A stretch of 22,779 nt of DNA, from positions 1 to 22,779 of the forward strand of contig JAGPGC010000005.1 of NCBI GenBank assembly GCA_018056205.1, in the 5' to 3' direction. This document shows, in pieces, positions 1-7,718 of this stretch. The first letter of the stretch is position 1. Every line of letters begins with the position of its first letter. A program made the position numbers and the translations under genes. This stretch comes from Candidatus Atribacteria bacterium. Its GTDB lineage: Bacteria > Atribacterota > Atribacteria > Atribacterales > Atribacteraceae. The notes beneath the pieces were generated by a model. That model was not told where the DNA came from and made no database searches. It worked only from the letters and a program-made list of their open reading frames with translations.

Positions 1-67
1 CTATTATACCTGTATCTTTGGTCTTAGAAATGAGAACCAATAACTGACCACTTTTCATTAATTCTGT

Positions 68-129
68 GGGTATAAGTGAATGAGATTGCTTCGTCGCTTC
101 GCTCCTCGCAATGACAAAATCGTATATCG
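68..129 (+). repeat. GTCATTGCGAGG-type interspersed repeat, copy 1
   Basis: This is a 62-bp element containing GAGATTGCTTCGTCGCTTCG and GCTCCTCGCAATGAC. Its reverse complement recurs at 7051-7112 with two mismatches. Translated copies of this family read CHCEE.SDEAIS in one frame, a signature common in uncultured bacterial genomes. It is a non-coding interspersed repeat, not a gene. Confidence 0.85.
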
Positions 130-345
130 TATAACGTATATCGTTAAAATATAGTCGTTGGTCGTTAGTATCTGGCATTTAGTTTGCCTATTGCTTATTA
201 CTTATTACTGGTTACTTATTACTGAATTAGCTCCTCGCAATGACAAAATGGTATACTGTATTATGTATAAGGTATATCGAATTTTATATTATATCTGTGG
301 TCTATTAAATAAAAATGAATACAGTTATACTCATCATCATATCCC

Positions 346-382
346 TGCCCCTTAGAGGGGAGAGGGGAGGGTGAGGGTGAGA
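346..382 (-). repeat. CCCTCACC...AAGGGAGAGG repeat, copy 1 (inverted)
   Basis: The + strand reads as a G-rich run of GAGGGGAGAGGGGAGGG followed by TGAGGGTGAG. It is the inverse of the elements at 7515-7566 and 11885-11930. The family has a small palindromic core of CTCTCCC...GGGAGAG. It lies just before the 448 operon and could affect its leader, but I have no direct evidence for that. Confidence 0.7.
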
Positions 383-447
383 AAGTACTATTAATATACT
401 ACTAACTATTATATATAAAAAGATATTGGGGAAAGGTTAATTTAATA

Positions 448-1620
448 ATGGGTAAAGTTAACAGAACATATCAGGAAATTAACGAAAAGATTGCCCGCAA
501 AGAGGCAGTGGTCCTGACCGCAGAGGAGGTAATTGCTTTAAAGGAGGAACAGGGAATTGAAAAAGCGACGGAAATGGTGGATGTAGTTACTACTGGCACT
601 TTTGGTCCTATGTGTTCTTCGGGAGCCTTTTTTAATGTAGGACATAGTGATCCTCCTATCAGGATGCAGAAAGTATGGCTTAATGAGGTAATGGCTTATG
701 CCGGTCTGGCTGCGGTGGATATCTATTTAGGTGCAACTCAATTGTCAGAATCAGACCGAGGTGGTTATGGTGGGGCACATGTGATTGAAGAGTTTGTAAA
801 AGGAAACGAAATCAAGCTAAAAGCCCTCTCCAGTGGTACTGATTGTTATCCGGCTCGTGAAGTGGAAGCAATAATCTCCAAGGAAACGGTAAATCAGGCC
901 TTTATGGTAAATCCCAGAAATGCTTATCAGAATTATAATGTAGCGGTAAATCAATCAGCAAAAAAATTGTATACCTACATGGGTATTCTCCTGCCTGATT
1001 TAGGTAATGCCAGCTACACCACCAGCGGTCAATTAAGTCCTTTACTGAATGACCCTGACTTGAGGACTATCGGGATTGGTACTCGAATCTTTATTGGTGG
1101 TAGCGAAGGTTATGTAATCTGGGAAGGCACCCAATTCAGCCCCAAATCTATTATGGTGCCGGATAAAGGAATTTTGGCCAGATCTGGAGCAGTTCTCTCT
1201 TTGATAGGGGATCTCAAGAAAATGAAACCAGATTTTATTCAGGCTGCTTATTTTTCTGGCTATGGAGTCTCTTTGTATATGGGTATTGGCATTCCCATTC
1301 CCATTCTTGATGAAGATATGATGAGAGCGGTCAGTATCAAAGATGAGGAGATATATACCGAAATTTTAGATTATAGTTTTCCCCATCCTGATAAGCCTTC
1401 ACTGGGTTGGGTTAATTATAGCCAGCTTAGAAGTGGTCAGATAGAGATTAAGGGTAAAAAAGTTCCTACCTCTTCTCTGTCCAGTTATGCCAAGGCCAGG
1501 ATTATTGCCCAGACCTTAAAAGAATCGATCCAGGGAGGCTCATTCTTTTTACAGGAACCGGTTGAGTCTCTTACTGCTCAAAGAGAATTAAAAAGATTAA
1601 AGACAGTCAGGATTCAATAA
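448..1620 (+). CDS. Homocysteine biosynthesis protein (DUF39/COG1900)
   Basis: The 390-residue product is a DUF39-family protein. In methanogens the family is required to turn aspartate semialdehyde plus sulfide into homocysteine without O-acylhomoserine intermediates. Two cysteines sit in conserved settings: Cys56 in FGPMCSSGAFFN and Cys133 in SSGTDCYPARE. Their spacing of 77 residues fits, from memory, the Cys54/Cys131 pair studied in Methanosarcina MA1821. Unlike MA1821, this protein ends after the DUF39 domain and has no C-terminal CBS pair. The ATG is preceded by a rather distant AAAGG (432-436). The next gene is the NIL-ferredoxin 33 bp downstream, the usual partner. Family assignment is secure; the reaction is inferred from the family. 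Confidence 0.93.
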   Translation: MGKVNRTYQEINEKIARKEAVVLTAEEVIALKEEQGIEKATEMVDVVTTGTFGPMCSSGAFFNVGHSDPPIRMQKVWLNEVMAYAGLAAVDIYLGATQLSESDRGGYGGAHVIEEFVKGNEIKLKALSSGTDCYPAREVEAIISKETVNQAFMVNPRNAYQNYNVAVNQSAKKLYTYMGILLPDLGNASYTTSGQLSPLLNDPDLRTIGIGTRIFIGGSEGYVIWEGTQFSPKSIMVPDKGILARSGAVLSLIGDLKKMKPDFIQAAYFSGYGVSLYMGIGIPIPILDEDMMRAVSIKDEEIYTEILDYSFPHPDKPSLGWVNYSQLRSGQIEIKGKKVPTSSLSSYAKARIIAQTLKESIQGGSFFLQEPVESLTAQRELKRLKTVRIQ

Positions 1621-1653
1621 AGTGAAAAATTATAGAAATTTTTTGGAGGGATA

Positions 1654-2061
1654 ATGATTAAAAAAAAGGCAGTTCTACTTTTTGATTCTTCTACAGTGGA
1701 AAAACCAATTACCTACCAATTGATTAAGAAATATGACCTGTGGATTAATATTTTACAGGCAAAATTTGAACCTGGTTCGGGGGGAAAACTGGTAATTGAA
1801 ATACGGGGAGATAAGAAACAGATTGATGAGGCCTTTACTTATTTAGAAGAACAGAAGATAAAGGTTGATTTTTTAGATAAAGAAGTATCCTTAAATAGTA
1901 CAAAGTGCAATCATTGTGGTGCCTGTGTCTCTCTCTGCCCGGTAGGTGCCTTACAGATTAATAAACAGACTTACCATTTAGAATTTAACTACCAGGATTG
2001 TGTAGTATGCGGCTATTGTGCCGATGCCTGCCCGGTTCAGGCTATCGAGATTGTTTTTTAA
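1654..2061 (+). CDS. NIL-domain 2[4Fe-4S] ferredoxin
   Basis: The 135-residue cytoplasmic protein has an N-terminal NIL domain (about residues 3-76, the ligand-binding fold also found on methionine ABC transporters) and a C-terminal bacterial ferredoxin domain. The cluster ligands are Cys85, Cys88, Cys91, Cys95-Pro and Cys116, Cys119, Cys122, Cys126-Pro, a complete two-cluster set. A GGAGGG ribosome site (1645-1650) lies close to the ATG. Proteins of this architecture (MA1822 type) act with DUF39 proteins in sulfide-dependent homocysteine formation, probably supplying electrons for sulfur transfer. Its place between DUF39 and UPF0280 genes supports this role strongly. Confidence 0.93.
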   Translation: MIKKKAVLLFDSSTVEKPITYQLIKKYDLWINILQAKFEPGSGGKLVIEIRGDKKQIDEAFTYLEEQKIKVDFLDKEVSLNSTKCNHCGACVSLCPVGALQINKQTYHLEFNYQDCVVCGYCADACPVQAIEIVF

Positions 2062-2089
2062 TTCATCTCTACCCATTGCCGAAAAGATC

Positions 2090-2854
2090 ATGAAAAAAGA
2101 AGACTTTCCTTATCAGTGTGATTTTGACCCACAGCATTGTGTTCGCTCCTATCGCCAGAATATTAAAAGCCCTGATTTAATTTCTTTTCAGGTAAAGGAA
2201 AAAGAAAGTGATTTATTGATTCAAGCCCCGATACTGCTACAGAGAGAAGCCTTACTATCTTTAAGGTATTACCGGACTATCTTAGAAGATTATATCAGGC
2301 AAAACCCACAATTTAAAACTACCCTTACTCCCTATCCCCCTGATGATTCAGCACATCCTATGCTCAAGGAAATGATTGCAGCATCCGCCAAATGCCAGGT
2401 AGGTCCTATGGCTTCTGTGGCTGGCTGTATTGCTCAGTATGTCGCACAAAGCTTACTTGCTTGTACTGATGAAGTTATCATTGAAAATGGGGGAGACCTT
2501 TACCTTAAAAGCCCTGCCAGTAGAAAGGTAATTATTTATGCTGGCTCTTCTCCTCTCAGTAATAAATTATATCTGAAGATAGATTCTTACAAAACTGGGA
2601 TGGGAGTATGTACTTCCTCTGGAACAGTTGGACCTTCCTTCAGTATGGGGAGGGCAGATGCTGTAACAGTCCTTTCCCATTCTGCTACCCTGGCTGATGC
2701 CGCTGCTACAGCTATCGGAAATATCATCCAAACCAGTGCAGATATTAAGAAAGGACTGAATATGGCTCAGACTATTGATGGTATTATAGGAGTAGTTATC
2801 ATTAAGGATGATAGGGTAGGGCTGTGGGGAGAAATAGATTATGGCTTAACTTAA
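2090..2854 (+). CDS. UPF0280 family (ApbE-like, COG2122) protein
   Basis: The chosen ATG gives 254 residues, with the family-typical start (RSYRQNIKSPDLISF, then VKEKESDLLI). The frame stays open upstream into the ferredoxin gene; a TTG at 2051 overlapping its last codons is a possible alternative start, but residues before the ATG do not look like the family. Core motifs are VGPMASVAGCIAQYV, with a conserved Gly-Pro-Met, and IENGGDLYLK, as expected of the ApbE/FMN-transferase superfamily fold. COG2122 genes travel with DUF39 genes and have been linked genetically to homocysteine synthesis in Methanosarcina. The exact chemistry is not established. No strong ribosome site is visible, so translation may be coupled to the gene before it. 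Confidence 0.88.
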   Translation: MKKEDFPYQCDFDPQHCVRSYRQNIKSPDLISFQVKEKESDLLIQAPILLQREALLSLRYYRTILEDYIRQNPQFKTTLTPYPPDDSAHPMLKEMIAASAKCQVGPMASVAGCIAQYVAQSLLACTDEVIIENGGDLYLKSPASRKVIIYAGSSPLSNKLYLKIDSYKTGMGVCTSSGTVGPSFSMGRADAVTVLSHSATLADAAATAIGNIIQTSADIKKGLNMAQTIDGIIGVVIIKDDRVGLWGEIDYGLT

Positions 2855-2866
2855 AAGAGGTTTAAA

Positions 2867-4549
2867 ATGTTTTTGCCCACCACCAAAGAAGAAATGAAAA
2901 AATTACATTGGGTTAATCTGGATATCATACTGGTAACTGGAGATACCTATATTGATAGTCCCTTTATAGGAGTATCAGTTATTGGAAAGCTCTTATTGAA
3001 AGCTGGTTATAAGGTAGGAATTATTGCTCAGCCTGATATTAATTCTCCAGATGATATTGGTCGTCTGGGAGAGCCACAACTTTTCTGGGGAGTAACAGCC
3101 GGTTGTTTAGATTCCATGATTGCTAATTATACTGCTACTGGCAAAAAGAGAAAAAAAGATGACCTTACCCCGGGAGGAATCAATAATCGCAGACCTGATC
3201 GAGCAACCATCGTCTATACCAATCTCATCAAGCGTTATTTTAAAAATAGCAAACCAATTGTTTTAGGTGGTATTGAAGCAAGCTTAAGAAGAGTGGCTCA
3301 TTATGATTTCTGGGATAATCAAATCAGACGTTCAATTTTATTGGATAGCAAAGCCGATTTTTTGGTTTATGGTATGGCAGAAAAGAGCATAGTGCAGTTA
3401 GCAGAGAGGTTGTCTCACCAGGAGTCTGTAGCAGGACTGCGAGGAATTTGTTATATCTCAAGATTACCAGCCGAAAATAGCATTATTTTACCTTCCTTTA
3501 CAGAGGTGAAAGGGGATCGGAAGAAGTTTATTGAGATGTTCAATCTGTTCTATGAGCACCAGAATCCCTTTTCCGGTAAAACTCTCTCTCAAAGATATAC
3601 GGACCGCTATCTGATTCATAATCCTCCTTCTTATCCCTTGACCGAAAAAGAGCTGGATGCAATATATGAACTTGATTATGAAAGAGAAGTACATCCCTTT
3701 TACCAAAAATGGGGAGTAGTCCGAGCTCAGGATACTATTAAATTTTCGGTGACTTCTCATCGGGGATGTTTTGCAGAATGTAATTTTTGTGCCATTACCG
3801 TGCATCAAGGAAGATACCTTCAATCCAGAAGTCAGGATTCTATTATCCGGGAAATCGAAAAATTAAGCCAAAGGAAAGATTTTAAAGGATATATCCTGGA
3901 TGTGGGAGGTCCCACTGCTAATATGTATAAAATGGGATGTAGCAAAAAGAATTCAGGTGATTATCGCCGGGGAAAACGCTGTCTATTCCCTTCTTTTTGT
4001 GCTCAGCTGGTCATTGACCATGGGCCACAAATCAAATTATTAAGAGCAATCAGGAAGATTAAAGGTATTAAAAAAGTTTTTATTGCTTCCGGGGTTCGTT
4101 ATGATTTAGTGTTAGCTGACCAAAAAAATGGGGAAAACTATCTTAAAGAACTAATCAATCATCACCTCTCCGGACAACTTAAGATTGCCCCCGAACATAT
4201 TGAGCCGGCAATTCTTAATTTAATGGGTAAAGGGAATCATCATCTGTTAAGCAGTTTTAAAAAATTATTTGATCGAATTAACCAAAAAGCTAAGCAAAAA
4301 CAGTATCTTACCTACTACTTTATGGCTGCCCATCCTGGTTGCAGAGAAAAAGATATGCTGCGGCTCAAACAATATATTAAGCAGGAACTACAGATAAAAC
4401 CTGAGCAGGTGCAGATTTTCATCCCGGCACCTGCTACTTATTCTGCTGTTATGTATTATACGGGCAGGGATCCTTTTACCGGTAAAAAAATATTTGTAGA
4501 AAGAGCAGTTAAAAAGAAGGATAAACAGAAAAGAATTATTACCGAATAA
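2867..4549 (+). CDS. YgiQ family radical SAM protein
   Basis: The 560-residue protein belongs to the YgiQ family (COG1032-like). The N-terminal 200 residues resemble a B12-binding-like domain, with GDTYIDSPFIGVSVIGK near residue 26 and VLGGIEASLRR near 135. The radical-SAM core has the Cys301-x3-Cys305-x2-Cys308 cluster motif in HRGCFAECNFCAI. The C-terminal part holds FIASGVRYDLV and IPAPATYSAVMYYTGRDPFTG, both typical of YgiQ. It is shorter than E. coli YgiQ (about 740) but a usual length in anaerobes. AAGAGG (2855-2860) is well placed before the ATG, and the gene starts 12 bp after UPF0280, so it is likely the last gene of the operon. Its substrate is unknown. Its 3' end lies in the 395-bp repeat and is duplicated at 7719. 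Confidence 0.93.
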   Translation: MFLPTTKEEMKKLHWVNLDIILVTGDTYIDSPFIGVSVIGKLLLKAGYKVGIIAQPDINSPDDIGRLGEPQLFWGVTAGCLDSMIANYTATGKKRKKDDLTPGGINNRRPDRATIVYTNLIKRYFKNSKPIVLGGIEASLRRVAHYDFWDNQIRRSILLDSKADFLVYGMAEKSIVQLAERLSHQESVAGLRGICYISRLPAENSIILPSFTEVKGDRKKFIEMFNLFYEHQNPFSGKTLSQRYTDRYLIHNPPSYPLTEKELDAIYELDYEREVHPFYQKWGVVRAQDTIKFSVTSHRGCFAECNFCAITVHQGRYLQSRSQDSIIREIEKLSQRKDFKGYILDVGGPTANMYKMGCSKKNSGDYRRGKRCLFPSFCAQLVIDHGPQIKLLRAIRKIKGIKKVFIASGVRYDLVLADQKNGENYLKELINHHLSGQLKIAPEHIEPAILNLMGKGNHHLLSSFKKLFDRINQKAKQKQYLTYYFMAAHPGCREKDMLRLKQYIKQELQIKPEQVQIFIPAPATYSAVMYYTGRDPFTGKKIFVERAVKKKDKQKRIITE

Positions 4550-4712
4550 GCATTGATTATTGAACATCCCTTCAGCACCATTAAGAGGTCCTGGGATGCC
4601 TCCTAACTCACTTTACTATAAGGACGCTACAATTATGCGCTTCCTGGAGAACAGCATTACTTACACTCCCCAGGAATAATTTTTTTAAACCACCCAGTCC
4701 TCTACTGCCCAG
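4318..4712 (+). repeat. 395-bp direct repeat, left copy
   Basis: By eye it differs from 7719-8113 at about six positions, so it is about 98% identical at a constant offset of 3401. It covers the last 77 codons of ygiQ, the convergent spacer, and the last 34 codons of a universal stress protein gene on the opposite strand. The left edge falls inside intact ygiQ; the right edge joins a transposase remnant. The repeat thus marks a duplication of the ygiQ/usp convergent junction. Confidence 0.97.
4608..4712 (-). pseudogene. 3' remnant of universal stress protein gene
   Basis: The minus strand encodes LGSRGLGGLKKLFLGSVSN and onward to the TGA at 4608-4610, the same C-terminus as the intact usp gene at 8009-8455. 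Coding similarity stops abruptly at 4712, where the sequence becomes transposase-like. It is a truncated duplicate with no start and is not expected to be expressed. Confidence 0.93.
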
Positions 4713-4836
4713 TAGGTAAGAAGGCTAATTTTAGTTCGGCCTGCCTCATCTCCTGTTTCTGTAGGTGAATCATAGTACCATCTATTTCCAGGTGGAAGGG
4801 ATTTGACGCTGGACCTCTCTCGGATACACTCAAAAC
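4713..4836 (-). pseudogene. ISLre2/UPF0236-type transposase fragment
   Basis: One minus-strand frame reads PFHLEIDGTMIHLQKQEMRQ and then AELKLAF. This matches the first catalytic-Asp region of UPF0236/ISLre2 transposases (typically EVDGTMIHLQ...KAELKLA). It is about 40 codons, with neither the start nor the rest of the catalytic domain. The fragment is fused directly to the usp remnant at 4712/4713. Its 17-bp upstream end (CGGATACACTCAAAACT, 4821-4837) recurs at 8940-8956 in a second fragment of the same family. Confidence 0.75.
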
Positions 4837-4890
4837 TAGCCGAAGAGAGAAGTAATAATTAAGATTAAGAGAACCGTCCCCTTTATATTT

Positions 4891-6135
4891 TTATAAATTT
4901 TCGTAGATATATTCTATTACCTTGTTTTCATAAATTTTGGGATCACTTTTCTCTTCTACAAACATAAAATTATTTTCCATCAAGCAAAAGACTACCCATC
5001 TCTTGTTTTTGGTCTCCAGTAAGCCAGCCAGCGCTGAGGTAGAAGGCAGGGTGCCGGTTTTGCCCCATATTTGAAAAGGCAAACGTCCTCTCAAAGTCCC
5101 GCCTTCTTTAGTATTGGCTAAATAATCCAGTATCCTGAAACCATACTCTTGATAAAGATAGGAAATTGCTTTTACCAGATGATCAGAGCTTACTAGATTG
5201 TATTCCGAGAGACCACAGCCATCCACTAGGATATAGTCTTTGCCCCATTTTAAACCCAGGGTGGCGTCTATAATCTCTTCTAAAGAAGTAATAGAACTAG
5301 CAATAGAAGATATTCCCTCAGGATTACCTATTAAACCCAGGGTTCGAAAAATATTTTCTGCACTTTGATTATCACTCTTTTTCATCATATAAGCCAGTAT
5401 TTTATCCAGAGGTTCAGAATAATAAATATGCTTTGCCTGCAGACTATCCGGGGCTCTCCCCACCCGGATGCCTCCCTCTATCTTTACTCCTTTTCTGGAT
5501 AACTCCTGAGAAAAAATATCCCCCCAGAGGAAGGGCATAGTATTAAGATAAGAATTTTGTTTTTCTTGGACTTTATGTCCTGCTACCGTTAATGCTCCGA
5601 TGAGGGGATTTTTATCATCCCACATCCATCCCCTTCCTAAAAATTCTTCCGCCAAGAACATGGAATTATCCAGTACGATATTTCCCGAAATATACTTGAG
5701 TTTAAACTTTTCTACCAGTAAATCTGCTATCTTCCTGATTACCTCTGGAGATTGGGTGGGATCTCCGCTACCTACTATATAGAGATCTCCGTTTATCTTT
5801 CCAGGAATGGGGCTAGAAAAATAGAAAGAGGTGGGATAAGTATATTCTTCACTGAGTGTTTCCAAGGCAGCCAACAGAGTAAATATTTTAGTAAGAGAGG
5901 CGGGGGTAAAGAGCTTATCTTCATTATGAGAAAATAATACTTCCTGAGAATTTAAGTCTTTTACCAGGACTCCTGCAAATCCCGGAAACTGTTCTATCTC
6001 TCCCCAGATCTCGGTAACTGCACTGGCTACTCCTATCCAAAGAGAAGCGCAGATTAACCAGGAGGATAAAAAAATAACTACTTTACCCTTTAAATTTAAA
6101 CTCTTCTTCTTTCCGACTTTATCTTTACTTCTCAA
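4891..6135 (-). CDS. dacB: D-alanyl-D-alanine carboxypeptidase/endopeptidase, PBP4 type
   Basis: The 414-residue protein is a peptidase family S13 (class C penicillin-binding) enzyme that trims or cleaves peptidoglycan cross-links outside the membrane. All three active-site motifs are present: Ser80-Leu-Thr-Lys83, Ser254-Asp-Asn256 and Lys359-Thr-Gly361. A basic N-terminus, a hydrophobic stretch (about residues 18-36) and an ASA site near residue 39 form a signal peptide, so it is exported. It is shorter than E. coli PBP4 (477), implying a reduced inserted domain. The start is TTG, preceded by AGGGAGG four bases away; no better in-frame start is near. It lies downstream of the HD gene on the same strand with a 187-bp gap and may be co-transcribed. 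Confidence 0.92.
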   Translation of the reverse strand: MRSKDKVGKKKSLNLKGKVVIFLSSWLICASLWIGVASAVTEIWGEIEQFPGFAGVLVKDLNSQEVLFSHNEDKLFTPASLTKIFTLLAALETLSEEYTYPTSFYFSSPIPGKINGDLYIVGSGDPTQSPEVIRKIADLLVEKFKLKYISGNIVLDNSMFLAEEFLGRGWMWDDKNPLIGALTVAGHKVQEKQNSYLNTMPFLWGDIFSQELSRKGVKIEGGIRVGRAPDSLQAKHIYYSEPLDKILAYMMKKSDNQSAENIFRTLGLIGNPEGISSIASSITSLEEIIDATLGLKWGKDYILVDGCGLSEYNLVSSDHLVKAISYLYQEYGFRILDYLANTKEGGTLRGRLPFQIWGKTGTLPSTSALAGLLETKNKRWVVFCLMENNFMFVEEKSDPKIYENKVIEYIYENL

Positions 6136-6322
6136 TTTTCCTCCCTATCTTTTTTCTTTTTATCCTCTCCTTAGAAAGCAGATAACCCGACGGATAACTT
6201 CTCCGCTTAATTTTTCAGACAAAATATAAAATAGTGAGGGAATCTGCCCCCATCAGAGTAATAAGTCACTTCTGATTACCCTCCTCCTTAACTTTCTCAG
6301 ATCTTCTATTATCTCCTGTATT

Positions 6323-7018
6323 TTATAATTTTCCTTTCCACTCTTTATAAAATTCTTTTAAGAAAAGCTTTAAAAAACGATGTCTTCTTTTAGCCATTTT
6401 TCGGCCTAAAGGGGTATACATCATATCTTTGAGTTTCAATAACTTATCGTAAAAATGGTTAAGAGAAGGGGCCTGCGTAGTTTTATATTCTTCTTTGGTA
6501 ATATTTTTATGCGGTTTAATAGCTGGATCGTAGATTGGTCGATTAAAAAATCCTCCATAAGTAAAGGTCCGCGCAATGCCGATCGCCCCCATCGCATCCA
6601 GGCGATCCGCATCGGTCACCGCCCTTAACTCCTTAGAAATGGCAAAAGGGGGAGAATCTTTTCTATCTTTCTTTTTGCCCTTCTCCGGTAAAGTATGCAT
6701 AAAAGACACCTGGCTAGTAATCTCTACGATCCTATCAACAAGCGAAGGAGAAATCTCTAGAGAAAAAAGCCATTCTCTTACCTTCTTTTCCCCGGCTTCT
6801 TCGTCTCCGAGAAAAAATTTGTAATCCCCGATATCGTGTAAAAGGGCAGCTAATTCTACTATAAAGATATCCGCCCCCTCTTCTCTGGCAATCCGTTTAG
6901 CTAAATTTCTTACTCGATGAATATGCCACCAATCATGCCCGGTACTATCTTTTTCCAAATTTTCTTTTACAAAGTCTTCGGTCTTCTGGATTATCTCTTC
7001 TTTATCCACTCTTTTCAC
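6323..7018 (-). CDS. HD-domain phosphohydrolase (YedJ-like)
   Basis: The 231-residue soluble protein has the metal-binding residues of an HD-superfamily hydrolase: His34 in HDWWHIHRV, His61-Asp62 in LLHDIGDYKF, and a downstream Asp in TDADRLDAMGAIGIAR (136-150). This pattern and length fit YedJ-type proteins, whose substrate is probably a nucleotide or other phosphate ester but is not defined. The start is GTG at 7018 with TGGAG seven bases upstream. A second GTG at codon 4 (7009) has AAGGTG at good spacing and is equally possible. The gene begins immediately after a repeat cluster and precedes dacB on the same strand. Confidence 0.9.
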   Translation of the reverse strand: MKRVDKEEIIQKTEDFVKENLEKDSTGHDWWHIHRVRNLAKRIAREEGADIFIVELAALLHDIGDYKFFLGDEEAGEKKVREWLFSLEISPSLVDRIVEITSQVSFMHTLPEKGKKKDRKDSPPFAISKELRAVTDADRLDAMGAIGIARTFTYGGFFNRPIYDPAIKPHKNITKEEYKTTQAPSLNHFYDKLLKLKDMMYTPLGRKMAKRRHRFLKLFLKEFYKEWKGKL

Positions 7019-7050
7019 CTTTTCACTCCAGAGGAGATTCTTTCCTTATA

Positions 7051-7112
7051 CGGTATACGATTTTGTCATTGCGAGGAGCAAAGCGACGAAGCAATCTCAT
7101 TCACTTATACCC
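7051..7112 (-). repeat. GTCATTGCGAGG-type interspersed repeat, copy 2
   Basis: This is the reverse complement of 68-129, with two mismatches in 62 bp. It sits just upstream of the HD gene, so it is in or near that gene's promoter region. Together with copy 1 it frames the first 7 kb as an inverted pair. Confidence 0.85.
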
Positions 7113-7164
7113 GCATGATTATAAATAGTTAGCGGTTTTCAGTCAAAGATGTGGGTATAATAGT

Positions 7165-7232
7165 ATGAGATTGCCACGCCTGCTCCTTGCCCCTTAACTG
7201 GTGTTAAGAGGCAAGAGGCAGGCTCGAAATGA
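7165..7232 (+). repeat. GAGATTGCC...CGAAATGAC repeat with long internal hairpin
   Basis: The ends (TGAGATTGCCACG and CTCGAAATGACC) are those of the GTCATTGCGAGG family, but the middle is replaced by a near-perfect hairpin at 7179-7222. Its arms, CCTGCTCCTTGCCCCTTAAC and GTTAAGAGGCAAGAGGCAGG, surround a TGGT loop. It can be read as a variant of the same mobile repeat. A terminator role is unlikely because no T-run follows. Confidence 0.7.
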
Positions 7233-7250
7233 CCTTTTACTTTGGTAGTT

Positions 7251-7296
7251 TATCTTATAGTATCAAAATTGTTTAGCAATTACGATATTCAAGAAG
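7251..7296 (+). repeat. 45-bp palindromic element, copy A
   Basis: The left arm TATCTTATAGTATCAAAATT pairs imperfectly with the right arm AATTACGATATTCAAGA around a short loop. It belongs with the two similar elements at 7442-7486 and 7610-7656. Confidence 0.65.
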
Positions 7297-7441
7297 AAGA
7301 ATTCCCCTCTTAAGAGGGGTGTCCCTATTGAAAACCTCTTTATTTCCATTCATTTTAATCTTATTATCCCCATTAGGTAAAAAGATATATTATCTTTAAC
7401 ATATCTTGTCTTGCTAAATTTTTTATAACAAATCAATCCCT

Positions 7442-7486
7442 TATTTTGAGGTATCAGAAATATTGAAATTCCTATACTTCGAGATA
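7442..7486 (+). repeat. 45-bp palindromic element, copy B
   Basis: The left arm TATTTTGAGGTATCAGAAAT and right arm TTGAAATTCCTATACTTCGA are imperfect inverse complements. It shares the GTATCAGAA and GAAATTCC cores with copy C. It runs straight into the CAGGGG hairpin repeat at 7482. Confidence 0.65.
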
Positions 7487-7516
7487 TTCAGGGGGAAGCG
7501 TCCCCTGAAACCCCTC
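7482..7516 (+). repeat. TTCAGGGG/CCCCTGAA hairpin repeat, copy 1
   Basis: A small hairpin (TTCAGGGG...CCCCTGAA) is flanked by AGATA and ACCCCTC. The inverse of the whole unit recurs at 12003-12036 with only the loop changed. It is followed directly by the CCCTCACC repeat. Confidence 0.75.
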
Positions 7517-7572
7517 ATCATCACCCTCACCTTACCTCTCCCTTCTAAGGGAGAGGATTAGAGAGATGGTGT
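7515..7572 (+). repeat. CCCTCACC...AAGGGAGAGG repeat, copy 2
   Basis: It reads ATCACCCTCACCTTACCTC followed by the CTCCCTTCTAAGGGAGAG palindrome. It has the same orientation as the copy at 11885-11930 and is inverted relative to 346-382. Confidence 0.75.
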
Positions 7573-7609
7573 AAAAATATAGAATATATTATTTCTTATC
7601 TAAAAAAAG

Positions 7610-7656
7610 TATCTTATAGTATCAGAATTTTTTTGAAATTCCGATACTACAAGATA
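7610..7656 (+). repeat. 45-bp palindromic element, copy C
   Basis: This is the best-preserved copy. TATCTTATAGTATCAGAATT pairs with AATTCCGATACTACAAGATA over about 20 bp with three mismatches. Three copies in about 400 bp suggest a small palindromic mobile repeat, or repeated insertion of element ends. Confidence 0.75.
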
Positions 7657-7718
7657 ACCTTTAAATGTCAAATGTTGAGATCTGAACACAATAAACTGTG
7701 TGTCCCCAATAAACTATG

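Larger units (their letters stand above)
1..447. other. Repeat-rich AT-rich leader, no gene
   Basis: I see no credible gene here. The open frame at 158-355 is low-complexity and reads through repeats. The stretch holds a 62-bp repeat (68-129), a second partial copy of its GCTCCTCGCAATGACAAAAT core (101-120 and 230-249), short CGTATAT-type repeats around 120-147, and a G-rich repeat (346-382) whose inverse recurs near 7515 and 11885. The final 60 bases are very AT-rich (TATTATATATAAAA at about 408-421) and probably carry the promoter for the operon that starts at 448, but I cannot fix a -35 box. Confidence 0.6.
7019..7718. other. Repeat cluster between HD gene and duplicated ygiQ end
   Basis: About 700 bp without a gene. 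Listed repeats fill roughly half of it. The parts not covered (7113-7164, 7297-7441, 7573-7609, 7657-7718) are AT-rich. They hold a CCCCTCTTAAGAGGGG palindrome at about 7305-7320 and a GTCA...TGAAC motif at 7667-7686. I see no promoter or RNA gene that I can support. Confidence 0.6.

Noticed and set aside
158..355. Open frame of 65 codons in the leader
   Set aside because: Low-complexity, runs through the GCTCCTCGCAATGAC repeat, no ribosome site, no recognisable domain.
3488..3823. 111-codon minus-strand frame inside ygiQ
   Set aside because: Opposite strand of a well-conserved radical-SAM gene; no motif and no ribosome site.
4550..4607. Terminator between ygiQ and the usp stub
   Set aside because: A CATCCC/GGGATG pairing exists but with a 20-base loop and no T-run on either strand.
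7633..7718. Apparent upstream extension of the duplicated ygiQ end
   Set aside because: The sequence before 7719 is unrelated spacer that happens to be open; not a new fused gene.
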